Positions 42,459 to 51,831 of a DNA stretch of 64,000 nucleotides are shown piece by piece (the first letter of the stretch is position 1; the number at the start of each line of letters is the position of its first letter). The stretch is taken from NCBI RefSeq assembly GCF_023544445.1, contig NZ_JALPVJ010000023.1, forward strand, positions 90,112-154,111. Reading direction: 5' to 3'. The position numbers were made by a program, and so were the translations under genes. Source of the DNA: Actinoplanes sp. M2I2 (GTDB taxonomy: Bacteria > Actinomycetota > Actinomycetes > Mycobacteriales > Micromonosporaceae). The notes below the pieces were generated by a model. The model was not told the DNA's origin, did not search any database, and worked only from the letters and a program-made list of their open reading frames with translations.

Positions 42459-42860
42459 TCACCGAGGGGCGAGGGCGTCGTGCCTCTGCTGGGCGGCGAC
42501 CATCGCCGCGGTGTTGGCGCCGAACCAGCCGAGCAGGGCACACAGCGGCTCGGCGAGGCTTTCGCCGAGCTCGGTCAGGCTGTAGGTGACCTGCGGCGGG
42601 ACGGCCGGCTCGACCGTACGCTCGACCAGACCCGTACGGACCAGGGCTTTCAGGTTTTGCGAGAGCATCTTCTGACTGATGCCACCCACCCGCTGATGCA
42701 GCGCCGAGAACCGGTGCGGCCCAGTGATCAACGCGGCGATGATCAGCGTGCCCCAGCGGGTGGTCACCTGATCCATGATCGGACGAGAGGCGCAACGGCT
42801 GTCGAACGCGTCACCCGCGAGCAACCGCGAAGCCGTCTGGAGCTGCTTACTCACCACCAT
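42459..42860 (-). CDS. HxlR-family transcriptional regulator
   Basis: Winged-helix regulator of 133 aa. The HxlR pattern is clear: Cys22 near the N-terminus, MDQVTTRWGTLIIAAL, FSALHQRVGGISQKMLSQNLKAL (recognition helix) and VERTVEPAVPPQVTYSLTELG (wing). The family senses electrophiles or aldehydes, sometimes through the Cys. Divergent from an SDR gene with a matching operator between them. Confidence 0.9.
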   Translation of the reverse strand: MVVSKQLQTASRLLAGDAFDSRCASRPIMDQVTTRWGTLIIAALITGPHRFSALHQRVGGISQKMLSQNLKALVRTGLVERTVEPAVPPQVTYSLTELGESLAEPLCALLGWFGANTAAMVAAQQRHDALAPR

Positions 42861-42883
42861 GGCAGCAGCTTACAAAAAGGTAC

Positions 42884-42904
42884 GTACTTACCGCCAGTAA
42901 GTTC
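42884..42904. promoter_or_regulatory. HxlR-type operator between HxlR and SDR genes
   Basis: GTACTTAC-CGCCA-GTAAGTTC, an inverted repeat ACTTAC/GTAAGT with a 5-bp spacer, matches the general form of HxlR-type sites. It lies 24 bp before the HxlR start and 20 bp before the SDR start, so one site could repress both. Confidence 0.65.
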
Positions 42905-42923
42905 CCTGCATAACGTAGTCGCC

Positions 42924-43676
42924 ATGGACACACCTCTGCAGAACCGCACCGCCATCGTCACCGGAGCCGCCAAGGGAATCGGCGCCGGTATCGCCACCGC
43001 GCTGGCCGCCGCCGGCGCCCGGGTCGTGGTCAACTACCGCTCGGACACCACCGGCGCCGACCGCGTCGTCAAGCAGATCACCGCGGCCGGGGGCACCGCC
43101 CTGGCGGTCGCCGCCGACGTACGCCGCCGCGACGACGTGGCGGTGCTCTTCGCGGCCGCCCGCAAGGCGTTCGGCCCGGTCGACATCCTGGTCAACAACG
43201 CCGCCGTGTACGCCTTCGGCCCGCTGACCGCGATCACCGAGGACGACTACCGCGAGCAGATCGACACCAACCTCTGGGGCACCCTGCTGACCATGCAGGC
43301 CTTGGCCGCCCAGGACGACCTGGGTGAAGCTTCCATCATCAACCTGTCCACGGCCGGCACGGCGAGCCACCCTCTTTACAGCGCCCTGTACGTGGCCACG
43401 AAGAGCGCCGTGAACTCCGCGACCCTGATCGCCGCGAAGGAACTGGCTCCCCGAGGCATCCGGGTCAACGCGATCGCCCCCAGCGTGTCCGACACCGACG
43501 GCACAAGGGCGATGGGCTTCATCGGCTCCCCGATGGCCGACGCCGCCATCGCCGACATCCCGCTCGGCCGCCTGGGCACCCCTGACGACTACGGGCCGGT
43601 AGCGGTCTTTCTCGCCTCCCCGGCCGCCCGCTGGGTAACCGGCGACATCCTCTTCGCCAGCGGCGGCCAGCGCTGA
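42924..43676 (+). CDS. Short-chain dehydrogenase/reductase (HxlR-controlled)
   Basis: Classical SDR of 250 aa with TGAAKGIGAGIA cofactor loop, NNAAVY, IINLSTAG and YxxxK in YVATKSAV; the C-terminus has the family-typical PLGRLGTPDDYGPVAVFLAS. Likely NADP(H)-linked 3-oxoacyl-reductase-like, but the substrate is open. It shares an operator with the divergent HxlR gene. Confidence 0.9.
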   Translation: MDTPLQNRTAIVTGAAKGIGAGIATALAAAGARVVVNYRSDTTGADRVVKQITAAGGTALAVAADVRRRDDVAVLFAAARKAFGPVDILVNNAAVYAFGPLTAITEDDYREQIDTNLWGTLLTMQALAAQDDLGEASIINLSTAGTASHPLYSALYVATKSAVNSATLIAAKELAPRGIRVNAIAPSVSDTDGTRAMGFIGSPMADAAIADIPLGRLGTPDDYGPVAVFLASPAARWVTGDILFASGGQR

Positions 43677-44179
43677 CCCCGGTGGGCCGGCCCCGGCGAA
43701 GAGCGTGGCGAACAGCCGCGCGATGCTGCGGCCGGCCGGGCCGGATGAGGCTGCGCTGCGGTGCAAGGGGCCCGTCGGTAGCGGTGGCGTGCAGGGAGAC
43801 GTCGGCCAAGACCTGCGAGACGCGGCTCATGGTCTCGGTGACGAAGGTGCGCCCGCGCAGACCGAGAGCAGCCACCCACGGAACGCCCGGGTGCCGGCGG
43901 CGTCGGCCGGGCCGTACACCGCGGTGGTGAGCACGAACGACAGCTGCCGTTGCGCTACGGGAAGGTGTTGGTCACGGATCAGATGGTAGGCGCCGGACAC
44001 CGTCACCCGGCCGCTGCGGCGAGCCTCGGCCAGCGCCTGCAACGGTGCCGAGGACTGCGCGACGGGCTCAAGGCGGTGTTTCTCATGGTGATATCTCACT
44101 CCGAAAGTCTCAGGTCCGGCGTTTTGGGACCGTGGTGGCCGATAGGTACTCGGCCACCACCGCCTTCAGACATTTCCGG
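43677..44179. other. Gene-poor stretch with minus-strand coding-like scraps
   Basis: Minus-strand frames here contain fragments such as SGAYHLIRDQHLPVAQRQLS and RTFVTETMSRVSQVLADV in different registers. They look like a frame-shifted old gene, but I do not recognise a family and no intact reading frame exists. Confidence 0.35.
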
Positions 44180-45001
44180 TCAGCGGGTTGCCTGGGCCGC
44201 GTCCTCGATGAGATCGGCAACGGCCTTCGGATGGCTGATCATCGCGACATGGGAGGACGTCGGTATCTCGACGACCTTGCGAGCGCCTGCCCGGGCGTAC
44301 ATCCATCGCTGGCATGCCGGTGGGATCGCTTTGTCCCGGCCGGCGACCAGGCCCCAGGTCGGGATCGAACGCCAGGCGGCGGCCGTGGTCGGATGAATGA
44401 AGGAGTCAGCGTCGAAGGGTCGCTGAGTGGCCTGGAGGACGCGGAACGTCGCGGCAGGGATGTCCGCGGCGAAAGCGGCCTGGCCGTCCTTGCTCAGGTA
44501 GAGGTCGGTACCGGTGGTGCCGTCAGGCTTGGTGTACGGGACCCCGACGCTGACAGCTTCGACCTCGCTGCCCGGGAACTTGGTGATGAGCTCGCCCTGC
44601 GTTTCTCCCACGTCGGGCACGAATGCGGAGACGTAGACCAGCGCTTTCACGTTGCTCTTGCCAGCCGCGGCGTTGGTGATGACGGTGCCGCCCATGGAAT
44701 GCGCGACCAGCACGACCGGTCCGCTGATCGAGTCGAGCAGGCTCGCGATGTAGGGAGCGTCGGTGGGCAAGCCGCGTAACGGATTCGACCCGGAGACCGT
44801 GGGATATCCCCGACTCTGCAGATGGTGGATGGTGGCGTTCCAGGACGAGGAATCCGCGTAGCCTCCGTGCACCAGCACGATTGTCGGCTTCTTCTTGTCC
44901 TTGTTGACGGCGGCCGTGGCCGGGCCGGGGGTCAGCGCTGCCGCCCCGGCCACGGCCACGCCGGCGGCCAGTACTTGACGGCGGGACACTTCGGCGTTCA
45001 C
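44180..45001 (-). CDS. Tat-exported alpha/beta hydrolase
   Basis: Hydrolase of 273 aa with a twin-arginine signal (VSRRQVLAAGVAVAGAAAL) and export site near residue 32. The fold markers are HGGYADSSSW (oxyanion), VAHSMGG (nucleophile Ser), VAGRDKAIPP (acid) and SSHVAM (His), resembling EstC/salicylate-esterase-like proteins. GTG 45001 overlaps the stop of the upstream paralogue (GTGA), so they are translationally coupled: one cytosolic and one exported enzyme of the same family. Confidence 0.88.
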   Translation of the reverse strand: MNAEVSRRQVLAAGVAVAGAAALTPGPATAAVNKDKKKPTIVLVHGGYADSSSWNATIHHLQSRGYPTVSGSNPLRGLPTDAPYIASLLDSISGPVVLVAHSMGGTVITNAAAGKSNVKALVYVSAFVPDVGETQGELITKFPGSEVEAVSVGVPYTKPDGTTGTDLYLSKDGQAAFAADIPAATFRVLQATQRPFDADSFIHPTTAAAWRSIPTWGLVAGRDKAIPPACQRWMYARAGARKVVEIPTSSHVAMISHPKAVADLIEDAAQATR

Positions 45002-45687
45002 GCGGTTTCCGCCGCGGTGTGGATGAGGTCGGCGACGGCCTGCGGCTGGGAGACGTAGACGGCGTGGCTGGCTTCGACCTCGCGCACGGTGGCGCCGGCT
45101 CGCTGGGCCATCTGCCGCTGGGCTGCGGGCGGGATCATCTTGTCGTCGGCGGCGACGAGGTACCAGCTCGGCTTGGTCTGCCAGGCGGCTTCGGTCACGG
45201 CACCGTCGGCGGCGTCGAGCCCCCAGGGGATCTGGGAGTCGGCCATGAACGCGGCTTCGCCGGCCGGGAGGTCACCGGCGAAGGAGGCCGCGAACTTGTC
45301 GCGGTCGAGGAGCAGGAAGCCGTCGCGCGGGGGCAGGATCGGCGGGACCGGGGCGCCGGGTGCCGGGTTGGCGACGAGGGAGAGTACGGATTCGCCTTTG
45401 TCGGCGGCGAACGCTGTGATGTAGACCAGGCCGGTTACTCGGGGGTCGTTGCCGGCTTCGGTGATGATCACGCCGCCGTAGGAGTGGCCGACCAGGATGG
45501 CGGGGCCGGTGATGTCGTCGAGGACGTGTTTGACGGCGTCGATGTCGCCGTTGAAGGTGAGGGTGGGGTTCTGGACGATGCGGACGTCGTGGCCCATCGC
45601 GCGGAGCCGGTCGTACACGCCTCGCCAGCCGGAACCGTCGACGAAGCCGCCGTGGACCAGGACCACCGTTGGCCGGTTTTCACTCAT
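44998..45687 (-). CDS. Cytosolic alpha/beta hydrolase, paralogue of 44180-45001
   Basis: Protein of 229 aa: HGGFVDGSGW, VGHSYGG, AADDKMIPP and ASHAVYV provide oxyanion, Ser, Asp and His positions. No signal peptide. TAGGAG precedes ATG 45687. First gene of the two-gene operon; the pair appears to come from a tandem duplication followed by gain of the Tat signal in the second gene. Confidence 0.9.
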   Translation of the reverse strand: MSENRPTVVLVHGGFVDGSGWRGVYDRLRAMGHDVRIVQNPTLTFNGDIDAVKHVLDDITGPAILVGHSYGGVIITEAGNDPRVTGLVYITAFAADKGESVLSLVANPAPGAPVPPILPPRDGFLLLDRDKFAASFAGDLPAGEAAFMADSQIPWGLDAADGAVTEAAWQTKPSWYLVAADDKMIPPAAQRQMAQRAGATVREVEASHAVYVSQPQAVADLIHTAAETA

Positions 45688-45812
45688 TGCTTACTCCTAG
45701 GATTTGCTGGAACTGATGCCGTAAGGCTAGGAATGGACTGCCTGCCGAGGCGTCGGGGAAATCCCTCGAGCGGACCCTGCGGGGGCTGGGCGGAGGACCC
45801 GCAGGGTCCGCC

Positions 45813-46140
45813 ATGACAGCCGAAGGATTCGGACTCTTCGGGCGTGAAGCGGCTTCGGGTCATCGCGGACGCGAGTGCGACGGGCGGACAGGTCGTCGTC
45901 TCCGGCGAACCGGGCGGCGTGTGCCGGCCATCACGCCGACCGAGTTCGACCTGGGCCAACCGTTTGCCGGTACCTCTGGGATTCCGGACCCTGCTGACCG
46001 AACTCTGCGCAGCCGAACCACTCACCGTGATCCTGGACGACGCCCAGTGGCTCGACCGATCATTCGTCGATCCCCGTGAGGCGGCGCCGGATCGGGGCTC
46101 GTTGGCGGTGTGGGTGAATTCGGGCGGCCATGTCAGCCAC
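45813..46140 (+). pseudogene. LuxR/AfsR-type ATPase regulator remnant
   Basis: Scraps of a large LAL-type regulator: GFGLFGREAAS in one frame, RLRVIADASATGGQVVVSGEP in another (approach to the P-loop; the GKT residues are missing), and RTLLTELCAAEPLTVILDDAQWLD (Walker B). The helix-turn-helix end is absent. A large deletion and frameshift leave no functional product. Confidence 0.65.
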
Positions 46141-46171
46141 GAGTCAAGGCGTGCCCATCTAGGCTCCGCGG

Positions 46172-48163
46172 GTGTACATCGGACTGGAAGACATCGACTG
46201 GGGTTCGCTGCAACACGCCAATGGCTCGGCGGAAGACGTGCCGGGCTGGGTGCGTGGCCTCGGCGACCCGGACCCGGAGGTCCGCCGAGAGTCCCTTGAC
46301 GCCATCGGCGAAGCGTTCGACGACCAGGGCAGCATCTACGACGCCACAGTCGCCGTCCTGCCTTACCTGATCGAAGTTGTGGCCACACCGGGTCCGGCCG
46401 GTCGGCAACGGATCGCCGAACTGCTCACCAGCATCGCCGAAGCCGGCGAAGGGTCAGCCGAGACCGAGCTGAGCGAGTACGACCGGGACGACGAAGATTG
46501 GGTCGAGATGCACCGTCAGACGGGGCGGGCCTACGCGCTGATCATGGATGCAGCACCGGATCTGATCGGTCTTTCGGGCGATCCCGACGCGAGAGTGCGG
46601 GCCGTCGCGCCAAAGCTGCTTCTGGCCGCGGCGGTAACCGATCTGGCTGACCTGCTGATCAACGTGCTCCGCACCGAGGATGACCCCGGTGTCCGCAGGA
46701 GTCTGTTGGACACCCTGGGCAGGCTGCGGCTCGATGACGACGCGATCACGTACCTGCTGAGCCTCGGCCGTTCCGCACCGGCGTCCAACGCGCTGGCCGC
46801 GTTGATCGCTGTGGCCCGCACCGACCCGCAGCGGGTCCCCCTGGATGACGTGCCGATCCTGATCGGCCACGCCTACGCGGAGGCAGACCCCGTCTTCGAG
46901 CCGGCTGCCCAGCAGGCGTCGCCGCGGGAAAGCCTGCACGAGAAACGCCGTGCGCCGCACTGCGCGCGTCTCCTCGAAGACCTGACCGGCCCGCTCGGCC
47001 CACGCGTCGCAGAACGAACCGCGATCATCACCCCGCTGCTGTCCTCTCCCTACGACGACCTCGCCGGCGACGCGCTGTACGCCGGGTACCAGCTGATCAG
47101 TCAATGGCGTGGCGACTACCGCGAGGCGGTGACCCGGACCGCGGAGCTCCTCGATCGGTCACAGCCGTTCGCCGAGCGGGCCGCCACCATGCTGGAAGAC
47201 TGGGGGCCGCTCGCTGCGCCCGCCGTCGAGACAGTCGCGGAGCACCTGGCCGACCTCGACGCCCGTCCGTGGCGCGACGGGCGCCCGGCATGGAACCGGA
47301 CAGGACGCAAGCTGCACCCCTACCTCGGCATCCTCACCAACCTTGGCGACGAACGGGCGTTGCCGCTGCTGCTGACTGCGCTGCGACAGCAGCAGCGCCC
47401 GGACAACATCGGATTCGGACTCGCCCGTTACACCGGGCACGCCGAACTCATTACCGCCGAGATCGTGCCCCGTCTGCCGGTGATGAAGGCCGGCGATCAG
47501 GTGCCCTTCGAATGGAGTTCGCTGCAGCACGCGCTACGGGCCTTCGGCCCGGCCGCCGCCCCGGCCGTGGCGCGGCTGCTCGGATCGCGTCTGGACGATG
47601 ACTCCGCAGCCACGCTCGGCCGGATCGGCCCGGCCGCGGCGGAGGCCCTTCCCGCTCTGCGCAAAGCTGCCGTCAGCGGCTATCCGTATTTGGCCGTCGC
47701 GGCGGCCGGAGCACTGTGGCGCATCGATCGGTCCCCGGACGCCCTGGCCCTACTGACAGCCCGCCTGAACGGGCCCGCCGCCGGCAACGCGCTCGAGGAG
47801 ATCGCGGACATGGGCTCCCCCGCCGCCTCGGCCGCGCCCCTGGTCGCCACGTACTTGAACGCACCGGACCCGCACTGGTGGACACCGGCGCACGCCGCCC
47901 TGACGTTGTGGCGGCTCACCGGCGAGACCGAACGGGTAGTCCCCGTCCTGGCCGCCGCCTGGCACGGCAATCTGTACACCCGCACCACGATCGCCGAGGC
48001 AGCGACCGGCCGGCTGGCAACCGCACTGCAACCCCTGTTCCGCGCGGAGAGTGGCGCAGACCGGCGGTTCAGCGCCTCCGCCGACCTGGCGGCGAGCGCC
48101 CGGGTTCCCCTCGACGAACACCTTCTGAAGTTGTGCCAGGCTCTCGCCGGCAGCGATGGGTGA
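46172..48163 (+). CDS. HEAT-repeat protein
   Basis: Protein of 663 aa made almost entirely of HEAT-like helical repeats (DPDPEVRRESLDAIGEAF; DPDARVRAVAPKLLLAA; DDPGVRRSLLDTLGRLRLD). No catalytic motif, signal peptide or membrane segment. Such solenoids bind other proteins or nucleic acids. GTG 46172 is the first start that gives the N-terminal VYIGLEDIDWGSLQHA. Partner unknown; it stands alone between two remnants. Confidence 0.8.
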   Translation: MYIGLEDIDWGSLQHANGSAEDVPGWVRGLGDPDPEVRRESLDAIGEAFDDQGSIYDATVAVLPYLIEVVATPGPAGRQRIAELLTSIAEAGEGSAETELSEYDRDDEDWVEMHRQTGRAYALIMDAAPDLIGLSGDPDARVRAVAPKLLLAAAVTDLADLLINVLRTEDDPGVRRSLLDTLGRLRLDDDAITYLLSLGRSAPASNALAALIAVARTDPQRVPLDDVPILIGHAYAEADPVFEPAAQQASPRESLHEKRRAPHCARLLEDLTGPLGPRVAERTAIITPLLSSPYDDLAGDALYAGYQLISQWRGDYREAVTRTAELLDRSQPFAERAATMLEDWGPLAAPAVETVAEHLADLDARPWRDGRPAWNRTGRKLHPYLGILTNLGDERALPLLLTALRQQQRPDNIGFGLARYTGHAELITAEIVPRLPVMKAGDQVPFEWSSLQHALRAFGPAAAPAVARLLGSRLDDDSAATLGRIGPAAAEALPALRKAAVSGYPYLAVAAAGALWRIDRSPDALALLTARLNGPAAGNALEEIADMGSPAASAAPLVATYLNAPDPHWWTPAHAALTLWRLTGETERVVPVLAAAWHGNLYTRTTIAEAATGRLATALQPLFRAESGADRRFSASADLAASARVPLDEHLLKLCQALAGSDG

Positions 48164-48290
48164 TCGTCGTCGACTGTGCGGCGAGTCCTCGCCGGTGAAC
48201 GTGAGGCCTGACCGGGAGCGGCGCCGCTCGTGGCAGGAAAGTGGGATCTACGACATTGCTGTCAGCGCCGGCGGCCGGGAAGCTGAGTCC

Positions 48291-49404
48291 GTGTCAGGCC
48301 GCGACGTATTGATCATTGCCTTCGAGGGTGTGCAGAGCCTTGATGTGACGGGTCCGCTGGAGGTGTTCACCGGCGCCGGCCCAGAGGCCTACCGGGTCAC
48401 CACGGCGAGCCCCGGCGGGACGCCGGTGCGTACTGGACGGGCCGATCGCCACCTCGGTCGGCGTCACTGCCGGCATCGACCTGGCGTTGGCGCTGGTCGA
48501 GGAGGATCTCGGCCGTGAGATCGCGTTGGAGATCGCCCGGCATCTGGTGATGTTCCTGCGTCGGCCGGGCAATCAGGCGCAGTTCAGCACCCCATTGTCG
48601 GCGCAGCTCGCGGCGCGGCCGGGGCTGCGCGAGGTGCAGCGGTGGGTCGCCGACAACCCGCACGCGGATCTCAGCGTGCCGGCCCTGGCCCGGCGGGCGA
48701 GCCTGTCGCCGCGCCAGTTCGCGCGAGCCTTCGCGGACGAGGTCGGCCAGACACCGGGCCGCTACGTCGACGACGTACGCCTGGAGGCGGCGCGCCGCCT
48801 GCTGCTCGACGGCGACGACGGGCTGGAGCGCATCGCCGCCCGCTGCGGATACGGCACGGCCGAGACGATGCGCCGCGCGTTCATCCGCGAGTTGGGCGTC
48901 TCGCCCGGCCTGACCGCCGACGCCGCCCTGTCCGAGGTGGACCGGCGCGACGTGGTCGTGGTGCCCGGCGGGCCGGGACAAGGCCACCACATGGGCGACG
49001 GGCCGATCCGCGAGTGGCTGCGCGCGGTGGACACCACCAGCACATGGACCACCTCGGTCTGCACCGGCTCGCTCCTGCTCGCCGCCGCGGGGCTGCTCAC
49101 CGGCCGGCGCGCCACCACGCACTGGCTGGCACATGACCAACTCGCCCCGCTCGGAGCCGTCCCGGTCGCACAGCGGGTGGTGACCGACGGCAAGTACCTC
49201 ACCGCCGCCGGGGTCTCCGCCGGACTCGACATGGCCGTCACCCTGGCCGGCCGCATCGCCGGAGATGCAGTGGCCCAGGCCATTCAGCTGGCTCACGAGT
49301 ACGACCCGCAGCCGCCCTATCAGTCCGGCTCACCGGAACGGGCGCCACGCGAGGTGCTCGCCGCAGTGCTCAGCCGCAAGGATTTCATCTTGACCCGAAG
49401 CTGA
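48291..49404 (+). pseudogene. Chimeric GlxA/AraC and DJ-1 remnant
   Basis: Pieces of two genes. GTG 48291 starts a DJ-1 domain (VLIIAFEGVQSLDVTGPLEV) that breaks near 48440. In another frame, SVGVTAGIDLALALVEED continues into an AraC HTH (LSVPALARRASLSPRQFARAF; GYGTAETMRRAFIRELGVSP). Directly after, in the same frame, comes the central and C-terminal part of a second DJ-1/PfpI protein (VVVVPGGPGQGHHMGDG, SVCTGSLLLAAAGLLTGRRA). From 48487 to 49404 the frame is open but starts only at TTG. It looks like two deletions fusing neighbouring genes; expression as an AraC-DJ-1 chimera is possible. Confidence 0.7.
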
Positions 49405-49549
49405 CGAGGAGCCCTGGAGCGACCCGAACAATGTGGAGATCGAGCGGTGTATGCGCTATGTCGTTTGTGGATGATGTTTGTTTCAGGATCGAGAAAAGTC
49501 GATCCGGTCCGTAACCTCTGTCGCACCAAGAGTGAACGGGGGGATCTCT

Positions 49550-50296
49550 ATGGCAGTGCGGACGATTGATCGCGAGGCGGTCCGAGCCTGGCGCCCACGA
49601 TCCGGCGGACGACTCGTCGCGCCCGACGGCAGCACATTGACTGTCAAACACGCGGATTCCGGCTTGGTCGAGCCATGGTTCACCGAGAACCGGGTCAGGT
49701 TCCGCGGATCTCCCGAGGCGAGCAGCATCGGGGGCCGCGCGTTCGAAACCGGTCCGGCGGGCACTGTGGACGGTCATGTCGCGGTGCTGTTGAACGGAAA
49801 GTACATCGCCGAGTACCCGGCCCAGGGCGGTACCTTCCTGCTCGCCGCCAACGTCGACGGATCGGTCGGCCTTGTCGCGTGGCAGGGTCACTGGCACGAG
49901 GCGTACTGCTGGGTCAATGAACCGCGCGCGACCCACGCGGGGATGCTGAGCAAGCTGGACGACCTCACGTTCACCGACAGCCCGGCAGGGCTCCAGGTGG
50001 GGCTGCCCTCCGGGCAGTCGTGGCAGCGGATCACCGCGTTCAAGCACCTGCCATCGGTCGGCTACCTCACCGTCCGCAAAGCGGAGACCGAAGAGGCGAG
50101 CCTCCCGGCCTGGTCCGGCCACCGGGTGGCGGTCGGCGAAGTATGGCGGCAGATCAGTGACGCCAAGGAGGCCGCGCCGAAGCCCGTGCTGGTGTGCGCG
50201 ACGCCGACCGCGGTGGCCACGCTGGATCCACGGGAGAGCTCCGAGGACGAGGCCCTCGCCTTGCTGACCGGACTCAGCACGCTGCACTGGAAGTAA
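49550..50296 (+). CDS. Hypothetical protein heading the MauE/MauD-like operon
   Basis: Protein of 248 aa, MAVRTIDREAVRAWRPRSGG at the start, no signal peptide or membrane segment. A GHVAVLLNGKYIAEYPAQGGTF segment and scattered aromatic residues suggest a beta-rich fold; no family is recognised. GGGGGGA lies before ATG 49550. Its stop overlaps the start of the MauE-like gene (TAATG), so it belongs to this operon and takes the place that the amine-dehydrogenase heavy chain has in true mau operons, though it is no such protein. Confidence 0.7.
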   Translation: MAVRTIDREAVRAWRPRSGGRLVAPDGSTLTVKHADSGLVEPWFTENRVRFRGSPEASSIGGRAFETGPAGTVDGHVAVLLNGKYIAEYPAQGGTFLLAANVDGSVGLVAWQGHWHEAYCWVNEPRATHAGMLSKLDDLTFTDSPAGLQVGLPSGQSWQRITAFKHLPSVGYLTVRKAETEEASLPAWSGHRVAVGEVWRQISDAKEAAPKPVLVCATPTAVATLDPRESSEDEALALLTGLSTLHWK

Positions 50297-50835
50297 TGGC
50301 GCTCGCGGCCCTGGCTCTGCTGATCGTCGTTCAGGCTGGGGCGACTCTCCTGGTCGTAGCCGGGCTCCGGCACCGCCGTGACCCTGCGATGCTGCGGCAC
50401 CATCTGCGCGCGCACCGGATCGTTCCGCGCCGGTGGATCGACGCGGTAGCCGGCCTGCTGCCGACGGCGTCGATTGTGGTCGGTGTCGCCTCCGCCATCG
50501 CGCCGGTGCTGACCGCCGGTGCAGCGCGGGTGGCGGGCGCCGCCGTCGCGGTCGTCTACCTGATTTTCGCTGGTTACCTGTCCGTCCTGACCTACCGCGA
50601 CCCGGCCGCCTCATGCGGGTGCCTCGGGACCACCGGCGAACGGGCCGGCCGGTCGCTGCTGCGGGCGGTTCTGATGCTCGCCGCCGGCGCGGCCGTGGCC
50701 TCGCCGTGGCTGGCGCCTGCCCTGGCAGAGATCGCCGACTGGCGGTTGCTCGCTGCGCTCACTGCGCTGGTGGGCGCCGGCGCGGCCGTCGTCCTGACCG
50801 CCGTCGCCGCTCCTGTACCCCGGAGGAGATTCTGA
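50296..50835 (+). CDS. MauE/DoxX-like redox-associated membrane protein
   Basis: Membrane protein of 179 aa with about four helices and a conserved CGCLG motif between helices (AASCGCLGTTGER), as in MauE-type proteins that pass reducing or oxidising equivalents across the membrane for disulfide formation. Start overlaps the preceding stop. Followed directly by a MauD-like thioredoxin-domain gene. Confidence 0.8.
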   Translation: MALAALALLIVVQAGATLLVVAGLRHRRDPAMLRHHLRAHRIVPRRWIDAVAGLLPTASIVVGVASAIAPVLTAGAARVAGAAVAVVYLIFAGYLSVLTYRDPAASCGCLGTTGERAGRSLLRAVLMLAAGAAVASPWLAPALAEIADWRLLAALTALVGAGAAVVLTAVAAPVPRRRF

Positions 50836-50836
50836 G

Positions 50837-51334
50837 ATGAGCTTCACCACCGCTGCCCTGATCCTCGCCTGGCTGGCGATCATCGTGCTCGCCTTCGGCT
50901 TCGCGGCACTGCTGCAACAGGTCCGCATCCTGCAAGCGGCCCTGCGGTTGCCGGCCGGCGCCCGCGCCGGCCTGCCCGATTCCGCGCGGTCATTGCGCCC
51001 GCTCACCGCTTCCCGACGGTACGTGTTCACGGCCGAGCCGGGATGCAGCATCTGCGCCGAGGTGCTGCCGGAGTTCCGGGAGCTGGCCGCGACGTACGCG
51101 GGCACCGCCGAGTTCGCCGTCCTGGCCGCGTTCGGTGACTACCAGCGGTCGGACGGCGTGGACGTGCTGGTCGACGAGCAGGCGTACCGGGACCTCGCCC
51201 CGTCCTGGTCGCCCGGCATCGTCGTCATCGCCGCCGACGGCACCGTCATCGAGGCGGTTCCCGGTGGTGACCTGAGACCGCTCCAGGCCGCTCTCGACCC
51301 CACATCCGCTTCTACCACGGAGGTCCCGTCATGA
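50837..51334 (+). CDS. MauD-like membrane-tethered thioredoxin-fold protein
   Basis: Protein of 165 aa: one N-terminal membrane helix (AALILAWLAIIVLAFGFAAL), then a thioredoxin-like domain with a CxxC in EPGCSICAEVLPEF and a cis-Pro-like SPGIVVI. Outside the membrane it would act with the MauE-like protein to form or shuffle disulfides. GAGGAG before ATG 50837. Its end overlaps the start of the Tat-exported Cys-rich protein, the probable substrate. Confidence 0.82.
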   Translation: MSFTTAALILAWLAIIVLAFGFAALLQQVRILQAALRLPAGARAGLPDSARSLRPLTASRRYVFTAEPGCSICAEVLPEFRELAATYAGTAEFAVLAAFGDYQRSDGVDVLVDEQAYRDLAPSWSPGIVVIAADGTVIEAVPGGDLRPLQAALDPTSASTTEVPS

Positions 51335-51831
51335 CGAGCACCGTAGCCACCCTGCCCGATTTCCACACCGCACCTCCGGACGCCACCCCGAGCGTGGTGA
51401 CCGCGACGATCCGCGGCTCCCGCGTGAGCCGGCGCACCGTGCTGCAGCTGGTCGGCGGTGGCGCGTTGGGCCTCGGCCTGGCCGCTCTGGATCTGGTCAC
51501 CCGGGCGCTGCCGAGCCGCGCCACCAACCCGAACCCGGTGCTGTCGGTGTGGAACGACTGCCGAGGCTACTACTCTTCCTCCCCGACCACGTGCGTCCCC
51601 GCAACCGCCTGGTACAGCAGCACCTGCAACGGCTCCTGGCACCGCAACGACAGTTACTCCGGCAGTTCCGTGACCTACAACTACACCTTTGACAACACCA
51701 GCTGCAGCAGCCGAAACGCGTGGCGCTGGACCGGTAGCGGCGTGAACCGTAAGTGCTCCGACGGCCGGACCGTCTATCGCGATGGCAGCACGTCCCGCAA
51801 CACGTTCAGCATCTGCCGGACGGCCATCTGA
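51331..51831 (+). CDS. Tat-exported six-cysteine protein
   Basis: Protein of 166 aa with an atypical Tat signal (RVSRRTVLQLVGGGALGLGL) after a 28-residue N-region. The mature part is Ser/Tyr/Trp-rich with exactly six Cys (DCRG, TTCVP, STCNG, SCSSR, KCSDG, ICRTAI), so up to three disulfides. The gene takes the position of mauA (amine dehydrogenase light chain, also Tat-exported and Cys-rich), but the TTQ-type Trp context is not evident and there are fewer Cys. The MauE/MauD-like proteins encoded upstream would fold it. Role unknown. Confidence 0.75.
   Translation: MTSTVATLPDFHTAPPDATPSVVTATIRGSRVSRRTVLQLVGGGALGLGLAALDLVTRALPSRATNPNPVLSVWNDCRGYYSSSPTTCVPATAWYSSTCNGSWHRNDSYSGSSVTYNYTFDNTSCSSRNAWRWTGSGVNRKCSDGRTVYRDGSTSRNTFSICRTAI

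Noticed and set aside
51331..51831. Assignment as amine dehydrogenase light chain (MauA)
   Set aside because: Position and Tat signal agree, but it has only six Cys, no recognisable TTQ Trp pair context and no heavy-chain gene.
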